Below, in pieces: positions 45,955 through 54,073 of a DNA stretch of 64,000 bases; the first letter of the stretch is position 1, and each line of letters starts with the position of its first letter. Below the pieces are notes generated by a model. That model saw only the letters and a program-made list of their open reading frames with translations, made no database searches and was not told where the DNA came from. This stretch comes from Helicobacter cinaedi CCUG 18818 = ATCC BAA-847. Lineage in GTDB: Bacteria; Campylobacterota; Campylobacteria; Campylobacterales; Helicobacteraceae. A program made the translations under genes and the position numbers. The stretch lies in assembly GCF_000155475.1 (NCBI RefSeq), contig NZ_DS990392.1, positions 427,053 through 491,052 of the forward strand. Reading direction: 5' to 3'.

Positions 45955-47544
45955 ATGGAGTTTAAGGACATTAAACAAATTGAAAAAGCACAAAGCTTTA
46001 ATCAAAAAGATGGTGTCAAGCTCTTTATTGTGCTTATCTTTTTTCTTGTCATTTCTCTAGTAGCGATTATGGCTCACACTGGGCATAACACACTACTGCT
46101 TGTTTTTGCAACTATTATTGGTGGCTATATGGCGATGAATATCGGTGCAAATGATGTAGCTAATAATGTTGGACCCGCTGTTGGCTCTCAAGCTATTACG
46201 CTTGTTGGAGCGATTCTCATCGCAGCTATTTGTGAAGCAATGGGTGCAATAATCGCCGGTGGTGAAGTGGTAGAGACAATCAAGTCTGGCATTATAGATT
46301 CTACCCATCTTGCAGAACCTCGTGTTTTCGTGGCTTTAATGCTTGCCGCCCTTGCTTCTGGTGCGGTTTGGTTACATTTGGCAACGGCTATTGGTGCACC
46401 TGTTTCTACGACACATTCACTTGTAGGTGGAATCTTGGGAGCAGGGATTGTTGCCGGTGGCTTTAGCGTGGTGAATTGGGCAGAACTTTTGCGTATTGCT
46501 TCAAGCTGGATCATCTCGCCTGTGCTTGGTGGAGTTATTGCGGTTATCTTTTTGCTTATTATCAAAAAAAGTATTACCTACAAGGAAGATAAGCGGCAAG
46601 CGGCGAAAAAGATAGTGCCAATCCTTATTTTTGTGATGACTTGGGCTTTTAGTCTATATTTAATTTTAAAAGGACTTAAAAAAGTTTTACCCAAGCTTGA
46701 TTTTAGCGTATCTATTGGGATTAGCCTGTTTATTGCCATTGTCGTATATCTACTTGTGCGTCCAATAATTGCCAAAAAAGCGGAGACTCTGCTTAATACA
46801 AAAGAGGATATAAACTCCCTTTTTACTATTCCCCTTGTTTTTGCAGCAGCACTTTTGAGCTTTGCTCATGGGGCAAATGATGTGGCTAACGCCATTGGAC
46901 CACTCGCAGCGATTAATGAGACATTAAACAACCTTGGAGAATCTTTGTCTGTTAGCAAGGCAGGTGTGCCTTTGTGGATTATGGTTATCGGTGGACTGGG
47001 CATTTCACTGGGACTTGCCTTGTATGGTCCTAGACTTATTCGCACCGTTGGCAGCGAGATAACAGAGCTTGATAAGATGAGGGCATTTTGCATTGCAATG
47101 AGTGCAGCTCTCACTGTGCTTTTAGCCTCACAGCTTGGTTTGCCAGTAAGCTCAACACATATTGCTTTAGGGGCTATTTTTGGTGTTGGATTCTTAAGGG
47201 AATATTTGAAAAAACGCTATTATGAAATGCAACAAACAATCATTGAAGCACATAAAGGCAAAGATGCGCAAGAAGTTGAAGCATTTCTAGATAGATTCAA
47301 TAAAGCAAGTATAAAGAAAAAAGGGGTTATGCTTGAATCTCTTAAAAACAATAATAAACTTAAAGATACGCCAAAGCTTGATAGAAAAGAGCGAAAATCA
47401 CTCAAAAAAGCCTATAAACAAGAGCTTGTTAAACGCAGTGCAATAAATAAAATCATTGCTTCTTGGCTTATCACTGTTCCTGTGTCAGCATTGCTTGGTG
47501 GGCTTACTTATTTTATCATTACCAGTGCTGGTTTTGATATTTAG
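45955..47544 (+). CDS. Inorganic phosphate permease, PiT family
   Basis: 529 aa with about ten spans. Both halves carry the PiT signature: GANDVANNVGPAVGSQ near residue 65 and GANDVANAIGPLA near 308. A charged cytoplasmic segment of about 80 residues (KDAQEVEAFLDRFNK onward) stands before the last span. It imports phosphate with protons or as a metal-phosphate complex. RBS GGGAGGGGG is strong. Confidence 0.92.
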   Translation: MEFKDIKQIEKAQSFNQKDGVKLFIVLIFFLVISLVAIMAHTGHNTLLLVFATIIGGYMAMNIGANDVANNVGPAVGSQAITLVGAILIAAICEAMGAIIAGGEVVETIKSGIIDSTHLAEPRVFVALMLAALASGAVWLHLATAIGAPVSTTHSLVGGILGAGIVAGGFSVVNWAELLRIASSWIISPVLGGVIAVIFLLIIKKSITYKEDKRQAAKKIVPILIFVMTWAFSLYLILKGLKKVLPKLDFSVSIGISLFIAIVVYLLVRPIIAKKAETLLNTKEDINSLFTIPLVFAAALLSFAHGANDVANAIGPLAAINETLNNLGESLSVSKAGVPLWIMVIGGLGISLGLALYGPRLIRTVGSEITELDKMRAFCIAMSAALTVLLASQLGLPVSSTHIALGAIFGVGFLREYLKKRYYEMQQTIIEAHKGKDAQEVEAFLDRFNKASIKKKGVMLESLKNNNKLKDTPKLDRKERKSLKKAYKQELVKRSAINKIIASWLITVPVSALLGGLTYFIITSAGFDI

Positions 47545-47614
47545 CACTTTAAAAGTTTTAAAAGATTAGATTGACTACAATTCAAGTCTATCTTTTCTTA
47601 TTTAAGGAGAATCT

Positions 47615-48937
47615 TTGGATCCGTATTCGTCGGTTTTGATGCTTTTGTTGGCATTGTTTTTAGTTTTTCTCAATGCCTTTTTTGTGGTTTCGGAGTTTGC
47701 GATTGTTAAAATACGAAAATCTAAGCTTGAAGAATTAGCCAAAAATGAAGTTAAAAATGCTTCTCTTGCTCTTAAAATTACCAATTCGCTTGATAGTTAT
47801 CTTAGTGCTACACAGCTTGGGATAACCTTTGCCTCCCTTGCTTTGGGTTGGATTAGTGAAAATGCATTTGTTAAGCTTATTTCAATCCCATTTTACTTTT
47901 TTGTAGAATCTTCGCCCATTTTAGTGCATTCCATTGCTTCAGTTATTGCATTCATATTTGTTACGCTTTTGCATGTTGTGCTAGGGGAGCTTGTGCCTAA
48001 GTCCATAGCTATTGCTAAGACTGAATCTGTCGTGCTACTCATCGCTAAGCCCCTTTACACATTTTGGATTGTTTTTTCCCCACTTATTAGACTATTTGAT
48101 ATTTTGGCTGCGTTTTTCCTTAAGCTTATGGGGATTCAACCTGCTAGAGAAGGAGAGTTGGCACATTCTGATGAAGAGCTCAAAATCATTGTGGGCGAAA
48201 GTTTGAAAGAAGGCTATATAGATTCAATAGAGGGTGAGATTATCAAAAATGCTGTGGATTTTTCAGACACTTTGGCTAAAGAGATTATGACGCCCCGCAA
48301 AGATATGATATGCCTTGATGCACAAGAAAGCTATGAAAATAATATCGCTATTGTATTAAAGACTAATCACACACGCTACCCTTATTATCAGGATTCTAAA
48401 GATAATATTTTAGGTATGATTCATATCCGCGATTTATTTGAAAATACCATTAAAAATGGGGAGACTAATCTCTCAAAGCTTGTAAGAAATATGATTATCG
48501 TGCCTGAAACCGCTCATATTTCAGAGATTCTTACCACGATGAATCGTCAGCAGATTCACACCGCTCTTGTGGTTGATGAGTATGGTGGGACATCTGGGCT
48601 CTTGACAATGGAAGATATTATTGAAGAGATTATCGGAGATATTTCTGATGAGCACGATTTGAAAATAGAGGATATGCGGCAAATTGATGAAAAAACTTAT
48701 GAGTTTGATGGCAAGTTGGACTTAGAAAGTATTGAAGAAATGCTTCATATCACTTTCAGCAACACAAATGACCATATTACAATCGGTGGCTATGTCTTTG
48801 GGCTACTTGGAAGACTACCGATAATAAAAGATAAGATTTGCGATGAACATTTTGAATTTGAAGTGCTTGAAATGGACGGAGCAAGAATCAAAAAGCTTAA
48901 AGCCACTGCCCTACCACAAACACAGCAGGAATCTTAA
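47615..48937 (+). CDS. CNNM/CorC-type transporter with CBS domains
   Basis: 440 aa. The start is TTG at 47615 after AAGGAGA, with no better ATG. The N-terminal membrane domain (DUF21, four spans, FLNAFFVVSEFAIVKIRKSKL) is followed by two CBS domains (EIMTPRKDMICLD and AHISEILTTMNRQQIHTALVVD in two parts) and a CorC_HlyC C-terminal domain (TYEFDGKLDLESIEEML). Such proteins export Mg2+ or Co2+; older annotations call them haemolysins. Confidence 0.9.
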   Translation: MDPYSSVLMLLLALFLVFLNAFFVVSEFAIVKIRKSKLEELAKNEVKNASLALKITNSLDSYLSATQLGITFASLALGWISENAFVKLISIPFYFFVESSPILVHSIASVIAFIFVTLLHVVLGELVPKSIAIAKTESVVLLIAKPLYTFWIVFSPLIRLFDILAAFFLKLMGIQPAREGELAHSDEELKIIVGESLKEGYIDSIEGEIIKNAVDFSDTLAKEIMTPRKDMICLDAQESYENNIAIVLKTNHTRYPYYQDSKDNILGMIHIRDLFENTIKNGETNLSKLVRNMIIVPETAHISEILTTMNRQQIHTALVVDEYGGTSGLLTMEDIIEEIIGDISDEHDLKIEDMRQIDEKTYEFDGKLDLESIEEMLHITFSNTNDHITIGGYVFGLLGRLPIIKDKICDEHFEFEVLEMDGARIKKLKATALPQTQQES

Positions 48938-49068
48938 AAAAAGCCAAACAAGTTTCTAGTTTTTGTAGAATCTTGTTTATATAATCTTGCTTTTCACAGC
49001 ACTTACAAACTACTCTTTCGCAACTTATCTTTTCACAAAACTAAACCCCGCAAAGATTCTAGCTTCCA

Positions 49069-50088
49069 CTACCGCCTTGTAGCTTCACGCACCATTTTTA
49101 CTAGCTCTATGGCGTTTTCCCGTGGTAAATCTGGTAGCATTCCGTGTCCTAGATTAAAAATGTGTCCGCCATCTTTTCCCATAATCTCCAAAATCTCTTT
49201 CACGCCCCTTCTCATAGAATCTACATCATACAAACGCGATGGCTCTAAGTTCCCCTGCAAAACATACTTTTTGCCTAGCTTTTCTTTTGCCATATTCATC
49301 GGCGTCCCCCAATCCACGCCAAAGACATCAAACTCTCCATCAATCTTATCCAAATACGCACCAATCCCCTTAGGGAAAAGCATAACCGGAATATGTGGAT
49401 ATTTGCCCTTAATATACTTTGCAATATCTTTCATATACCCCCAGCTAAACTCCAAATATGCCTCCTGCTCCAACGCACCAGCCCAGCTGTCAAAAATCTG
49501 CACCGCATTAGCCCCGGCTTGAATCTGCCCCTCCAAATATGCCTTGAGTTCATCACTCAAACGCTCCAGCAGGGCTTTCAAAACCTGCGGTTGCTTATAC
49601 AACATTGCTTTGCTCTTAGCATAAGTTTTGCTCCCCTGCCCCTCTATCATATAAGTCGCCAATGTCCAAGGCGAACCACAAAAACCAATGAGTGCCTTAT
49701 CCTTAGGGAGTTTAGAGCGGATAGAGCTTACCGCATCATACACATAGCCAAGCTTGTCTTTAGCACAGCCCAAAGCCTTTACATCTTCTAGTGTGGTAAT
49801 TGTGCGGTTAAAATGCGGACCCTCACCACTCAAAAACTCTAATGGCAAACCCATTTCCAGCGGCACAACCAAAATATCACTAAAAAGTATCGCCGCATCA
49901 ACATCTAGAATCTCCACAGGCTGCAAGGTTACCTCCGTGGCAAGATTCACATTCTTACATAAGTCCAAAAACCCACCAGCCTTAGCCCTAGTAGCTCTAT
50001 ACTCGCTAAGATACCGCCCCGCCTGTCTCATAAGCCAAATAGGCGTATAGGGCGTTTTTTTCCTAAAACACGCATCAATAAAAATCAT
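49069..50088 (-). CDS. hemE: Uroporphyrinogen decarboxylase
   Basis: 339 aa. Family motifs: [17 protein letters not shown] at the N-terminus, [13 protein letters not shown], and [16 protein letters not shown]. It decarboxylates uroporphyrinogen III to coproporphyrinogen III in haem synthesis. RBS GGAGAAC. The catalytic Asp lies in [10 protein letters not shown]. Confidence 0.95.
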   Translation of the reverse strand: MIFIDACFRKKTPYTPIWLMRQAGRYLSEYRATRAKAGGFLDLCKNVNLATEVTLQPVEILDVDAAILFSDILVVPLEMGLPLEFLSGEGPHFNRTITTLEDVKALGCAKDKLGYVYDAVSSIRSKLPKDKALIGFCGSPWTLATYMIEGQGSKTYAKSKAMLYKQPQVLKALLERLSDELKAYLEGQIQAGANAVQIFDSWAGALEQEAYLEFSWGYMKDIAKYIKGKYPHIPVMLFPKGIGAYLDKIDGEFDVFGVDWGTPMNMAKEKLGKKYVLQGNLEPSRLYDVDSMRRGVKEILEIMGKDGGHIFNLGHGMLPDLPRENAIELVKMVREATRR

Positions 50089-50179
50089 TTTTTGTTCTCC
50101 ATTCCTTTAGTTAGATTCTCTTTTGACATTTAGAATCTATTTCATAGATTCTAAAATTTACCCCAAAATGCTAAAAACT

Positions 50180-51208
50180 CTACGCTTCTTGCATTTCAAT
50201 CCATTTTTGTGCGATTCTTACCGCATTTGTCGCTGCCCCTACGCGAATTTGATCTGCCACGCACCACAAGTGTAAAATATGCTTATCAAAATTATCTTCA
50301 CGCACACGCCCCACATAAGTTTCATCTGTCTCTGTGGCAAGAATCGGCATAGGATATAGCTTCTCTTTTGGCTCATCACATAGCACAACACCAGATGCGC
50401 GAGATAGAATCTCCTTTGCCTCCTTAGCACTCACAGGATTTTCAAAATGAATACTAATAGATTCACTATGACTACGTAAAACAGGCACACGCACACAAGT
50501 CGCACTTATGGCAAAATTTGAGTGCATAATTTTATTTGTCTCATTGATCATTTTCATCTCTTCTTTTGTATAGTCATTTGGCATAAAATTATCAATATGT
50601 GGAATCACATTTAACGCTAAGCGGTGAGGGAATACAGCAGATTCTACTTCATCAAGTTTAAAGGCAAAAAATGCCTGCATTTGCATTACAAGCTCTTCCA
50701 TTCCACGCTTACCAGCTCCACTTGCCGCTTGATAGGTGCTGACATCAACGCGTTTGATAGTAAATGCCTTATGCAAGGGGGATAGCACCTGCACCATTTG
50801 AATCGTAGAGCAGTTTGGATTGGCAATAATGCCTTTTTGCTTCCATTGTGCTATGTCTTGGGGATTGACTTCAGGGACAACAAGGGGAATATCCCTATCC
50901 ATACGAAAATGACTTGTGTTATCAATCACCACCGCACCAGCTTTTGCCGCACTTGGTGCATACTCTGCACTCACAGAACCACCAGCGGAAAAAAAGGCTA
51001 TCTCCACGCCCTCTTTAGCAAAAACATCGTGTGTAGTTTGCAAAATCTTGTGGCTTTGTGACATAAACTCCACTTCCTTACCCACACTTCTTTCACTTGC
51101 CAAAGGCACGATTTTACTCACTGGAAATTTTCTCTCTTCTAAAACGCGGAATATCTCCTCGCCAACCGCTCCACTCGCACCCACAACACCAACAACATAC
51201 TTTTTCAA
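50180..51208 (-). CDS. asd: Aspartate-semialdehyde dehydrogenase
   Basis: 342 aa. Start is TTG at 51208, with AAAGGGGG six bases before. N-terminal GVVGASGAVGEE binds NADP, IANPNCSTIQMV holds the catalytic Cys, and YQAASGAGKRGMEEL follows. It makes aspartate semialdehyde for lysine, diaminopimelate, threonine and methionine synthesis. hemE lies 91 bp downstream. Confidence 0.95.
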   Translation of the reverse strand: MKKYVVGVVGASGAVGEEIFRVLEERKFPVSKIVPLASERSVGKEVEFMSQSHKILQTTHDVFAKEGVEIAFFSAGGSVSAEYAPSAAKAGAVVIDNTSHFRMDRDIPLVVPEVNPQDIAQWKQKGIIANPNCSTIQMVQVLSPLHKAFTIKRVDVSTYQAASGAGKRGMEELVMQMQAFFAFKLDEVESAVFPHRLALNVIPHIDNFMPNDYTKEEMKMINETNKIMHSNFAISATCVRVPVLRSHSESISIHFENPVSAKEAKEILSRASGVVLCDEPKEKLYPMPILATETDETYVGRVREDNFDKHILHLWCVADQIRVGAATNAVRIAQKWIEMQEA

Positions 51209-51285
51209 ACACTACCCCCTTTAATTTAGATTTTTACGAACGAGTGCGGATTCTAGCAGGGTTTTTTGAATTAATAGCTAATTAC

Positions 51286-52245
51286 TTACTTGTTGCTTGT
51301 GCCTACTACAAGCAGTGAGCCACCAAATGGGGCATTAAGATTCTGTGGGAGATAGTGCTGAATCTTATTTTCTAGCCGACAGATTCCTAGTAATGCTTTA
51401 TTGATAAGTGCGGGCGGTGGCGTATCGTGTAGTTCTTCTTTGTGAGATTCTGCCACAGATTCTGTATGAGAATCTAATGTATTATTTTGTGTAGCTATGT
51501 GTGCTTTTGCAATATGAGAATCTTGCGTTGGATATGGTGCAGAATGCAGCAATGCCCTAACCCAAAGCAATGGCGTAATAGAAATGAAAAAATACTTCGC
51601 ACATATAATGTCAAAGCCACTTTGCTGCATAAGATCGACAAGCTCCTTTTTAGTATATCGCCGCTTATGATGCACGCTCACATCGTGGGCATTCCACAGC
51701 CATTTATGTGCTGGGACACTTAAAGCTAAAAGGCTTTTTGTATTATTTTTTAGCATACTTTTCATATTTTTTAACGCTACTAAATCATCATCAATGTGTT
51801 CTAACACATCAAAGGCAAAAATGCAGTCAAACTCATTTGCAAAAGGCACATCAAGTAAATCCATACAATACAAGTCTTTTATACCATAGGTTTTAGCGTA
51901 TTCTAAGCCTTGCGGGTGGATTTCACCTAATGCGATATTATTAAAACCTTGCGATAAAAAATGCCTTGTAACACTTCCTGTCCCAGCCCCTACATCTAGA
52001 ACCTTTGTGCTTTTGCCATTATCTTGCGGATATAAAGAGACTAAAATACGGCTTATCTCTTGATAGATAAACTCTCGCCTTGCAATATGCCAAAAATGCT
52101 TATTTTCAGCTAGATATAGCATATCCATACCTTCACTTGGGAAGTGAAAGTTCGCATTAGATTCTAAAGTTTGCTCTGTAAATTGAGAAGTTTGGCTTTT
52201 TAGCGTAGATTTATAGGGGGGGGGGGGCAAAATATGTAATGCCAT
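51286..52245 (-). CDS. Class I SAM methyltransferase, slippage-variable start
   Basis: 319 aa from the ATG at 52245 as it now reads. Motif I is KVLDVGAGTGSVTRHFL, with FDCIFAFDVLEHIDDDLVAL (motif II-III) typical of UbiG-like or sugar/lipid methyltransferases. The ATG at 52245 has no RBS. A better start, the ATG at 52273, has AGGAG six bases before it and reads MQIKESVIINGITYF into the C12 tract. At 12 C that frame stops at once; at 11 or 14 C it would enter the methyltransferase. So the gene is probably off or weakly expressed here. A SN/TE-rich insert lies near residues 245-280. Confidence 0.8.
   Translation of the reverse strand: MALHILPPPPYKSTLKSQTSQFTEQTLESNANFHFPSEGMDMLYLAENKHFWHIARREFIYQEISRILVSLYPQDNGKSTKVLDVGAGTGSVTRHFLSQGFNNIALGEIHPQGLEYAKTYGIKDLYCMDLLDVPFANEFDCIFAFDVLEHIDDDLVALKNMKSMLKNNTKSLLALSVPAHKWLWNAHDVSVHHKRRYTKKELVDLMQQSGFDIICAKYFFISITPLLWVRALLHSAPYPTQDSHIAKAHIATQNNTLDSHTESVAESHKEELHDTPPPALINKALLGICRLENKIQHYLPQNLNAPFGGSLLVVGTSNK
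52216..52227 (+). repeat. G12 (C12 on the coding strand) tract
   Basis: Twelve G on the plus strand lie within the first codons of the methyltransferase gene and code for PPPP in the frame from 52245. They change which of two starts leads into the gene. Long G/C runs at gene starts are the standard phase-variation switch in Helicobacter and Campylobacter. Confidence 0.85.
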
Positions 52246-52313
52246 TTATAATGACAGATTCTTTTATTTGCATTTTTTACTCCTTTATTCTAAATTTGTT
52301 TAGGATTTAATCC

Positions 52314-53777
52314 CTAAAACATCATCGCTCCAAGAGTGCCGGCGACTAAAAGCGGGATATTATACACAAAAAATGTAGGGATACAAGTATCATAAATGTG
52401 ATTATGCTGTCCGTCCATATTGAGTCCAGAAGTAGGACCCAAAGTGCTATCACTCGCAGGACTTCCTGCATCGCCCAACGCCCCAGCTATGCCAATAAGC
52501 AAAATTATCGCAGGGACACTAAAGCCAAGCGAGATTCCAAAAGGCACATAAATTGCCGCAATAATGGGTATCGTCCCAAAGCTCGTACCAATGCCTATGG
52601 TGATTAAAAGTCCCACAAGCAGCATTAAACTCGCCCCTATAAATTTCGCCCATAAAGACGCTCCATTAGAATCTAAAGTCGCAGGATTTGAAGCCATAGT
52701 CGCATTAGAATCTAGTCCATTTGAAGCGATAGTATTCATAGCACCATCGCCGACTTGATGTGTGAAGTTTGCCACCACTTGCACGAGATTCTGCACCTCT
52801 CCACTTGCACGCAGCACCTCCCCATATCCAGCCGCCACAAGCATAACAAAGGCAATAAACGCCATCATTTTTAGCCCACCCTCCATAACAGAATCTATCT
52901 CACTCCATCTAACCCCTCGTAGCACAATCATACACATAAGCCCAGCAAACGCCCCAATAGCGAGAGAATGCGTAACAAGCTGCACGACAAAAAGCATGAT
53001 AATGCCAAAAAGTGTCGCATATTCACGCCAACCCATACTCGCATCGCCCATAGAGCATTCCTCTTTTTGTGCGTATTCACGCGGCTTTGCATACAGCACA
53101 AACACCGCAAAAAGCAGCCCAAGCAGCATAGCCGCCCCACCAATCCACATCACAGAGCTAATTTCACTCAAACTCACAGGCATACCATTTGCCTTCATCT
53201 GCTCACTAATAGTCGTGTGAAAAATCAGCCCAAAGCCCACACCAAGCGTTACATAAGGGGCTTGTAACCCAAAAGTAAGCGCACAAGCGACAGCGCGTCT
53301 ATCAATTTTTAAGCGATTCATAAGGCTTAGAAGCGGAGGGATAAGAATGGGGATAAAAGCGATATGAATAGGCACAAGATTCTGCGAAAAACACGCAATA
53401 AGGGCAATGCTAAGGATAAAAATAAATTTTCTATTACTTATCACATTTGCAATGGCAGATAACAAAAAAGTCATTAAATGTGTGCGAGAAATCGCCACCG
53501 CAATGCCACCTAGCAAGATATAGCTTAATGCGATATTGAGATTACTTGCCATACCTTTAGTGAAAATCTCACCCGTTGCAGTAGTTTTAAGCAGGAAATA
53601 TTGCCAAAGCGAAGTTTGTGAATCTGCCCCAGAAGATAAAGATTCTAAAGGCAAGGGAGATAGCCACCCAGCCACAAGTGCGGCTATAATAATAGATAGC
53701 AAAACATTTAATCGCAAAACGCACAACACCGCCATAACAAGCACAGATAACACCACTGCATTTGTGAGAAGAGACAT
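52314..53777 (-). CDS. Na+/H+ antiporter family membrane protein
   Basis: 487 aa with about eleven spans. Family features include NVLLSIIIAALVAGWLSPL, SYILLGGIAVAISRT, CFSQNLVPIHIAFIPILIPPL and GALGDAGSPASDSTLGPTSGLN near the C-terminus. The last of these is the conserved polar loop of the antiporter family found in Helicobacter and Neisseria. A low-complexity loop rich in Asn and Ala (NTIASNGLDSNATMASNPAT) lies near residue 350. RBS AAAGGAA. The substrate is inferred only. Confidence 0.8.
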   Translation of the reverse strand: MSLLTNAVVLSVLVMAVLCVLRLNVLLSIIIAALVAGWLSPLPLESLSSGADSQTSLWQYFLLKTTATGEIFTKGMASNLNIALSYILLGGIAVAISRTHLMTFLLSAIANVISNRKFIFILSIALIACFSQNLVPIHIAFIPILIPPLLSLMNRLKIDRRAVACALTFGLQAPYVTLGVGFGLIFHTTISEQMKANGMPVSLSEISSVMWIGGAAMLLGLLFAVFVLYAKPREYAQKEECSMGDASMGWREYATLFGIIMLFVVQLVTHSLAIGAFAGLMCMIVLRGVRWSEIDSVMEGGLKMMAFIAFVMLVAAGYGEVLRASGEVQNLVQVVANFTHQVGDGAMNTIASNGLDSNATMASNPATLDSNGASLWAKFIGASLMLLVGLLITIGIGTSFGTIPIIAAIYVPFGISLGFSVPAIILLIGIAGALGDAGSPASDSTLGPTSGLNMDGQHNHIYDTCIPTFFVYNIPLLVAGTLGAMMF

Positions 53778-53925
53778 TAGATTCCTTTCATCTTATTATT
53801 TTCATTTGATTCTATTGTGATAAAAAAACGCGGATTTTACGCTAAAATAGATGAAAAAAGCATTAAAATAAGTCAAATTTAAGCCACTTTGCAGAATCTT
53901 TAATAAATTTTAAATAATTTTGAGA

Positions 53926-53931
53926 TACAAT
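53926..53931 (+). promoter_or_regulatory. -10 box of the tRNA-Val promoter
   Basis: TACAAT ends 39 bp before the tRNA. T-rich sequence precedes it. No other start signal is seen in the gap after the divergent antiporter gene. Confidence 0.45.
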
Positions 53932-53969
53932 CCGTGCTTTTAACTTCGTTTGCTTACAGCATTTTCTAA

Positions 53970-54045
53970 GATCGCGTAGCTCAGTTGGTAGAGCACTACC
54001 TTGACATGGTAGTGGTCGCTGGTTCAAGTCCAGTCGTGATCACCA
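53970..54045 (+). tRNA. tRNA-Val (anticodon GAC)
   Basis: 76 nt. The acceptor stem GATCGCG pairs with CGTGATC (one G-U), the D arm has AGCTCAGTTGGTAGAGC, the anticodon loop is TTGACAT within stem CTACC/GGTAG, and the T arm has GGTTCAAGTCC. CCA is encoded. GAC reads GUC and GUU codons for valine. It borders the restriction locus, as tRNA genes often do at the edge of variable regions. Confidence 0.97.
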
Positions 54046-54073
54046 TAATTTTTTTATATCTTTAGATTTTTCA

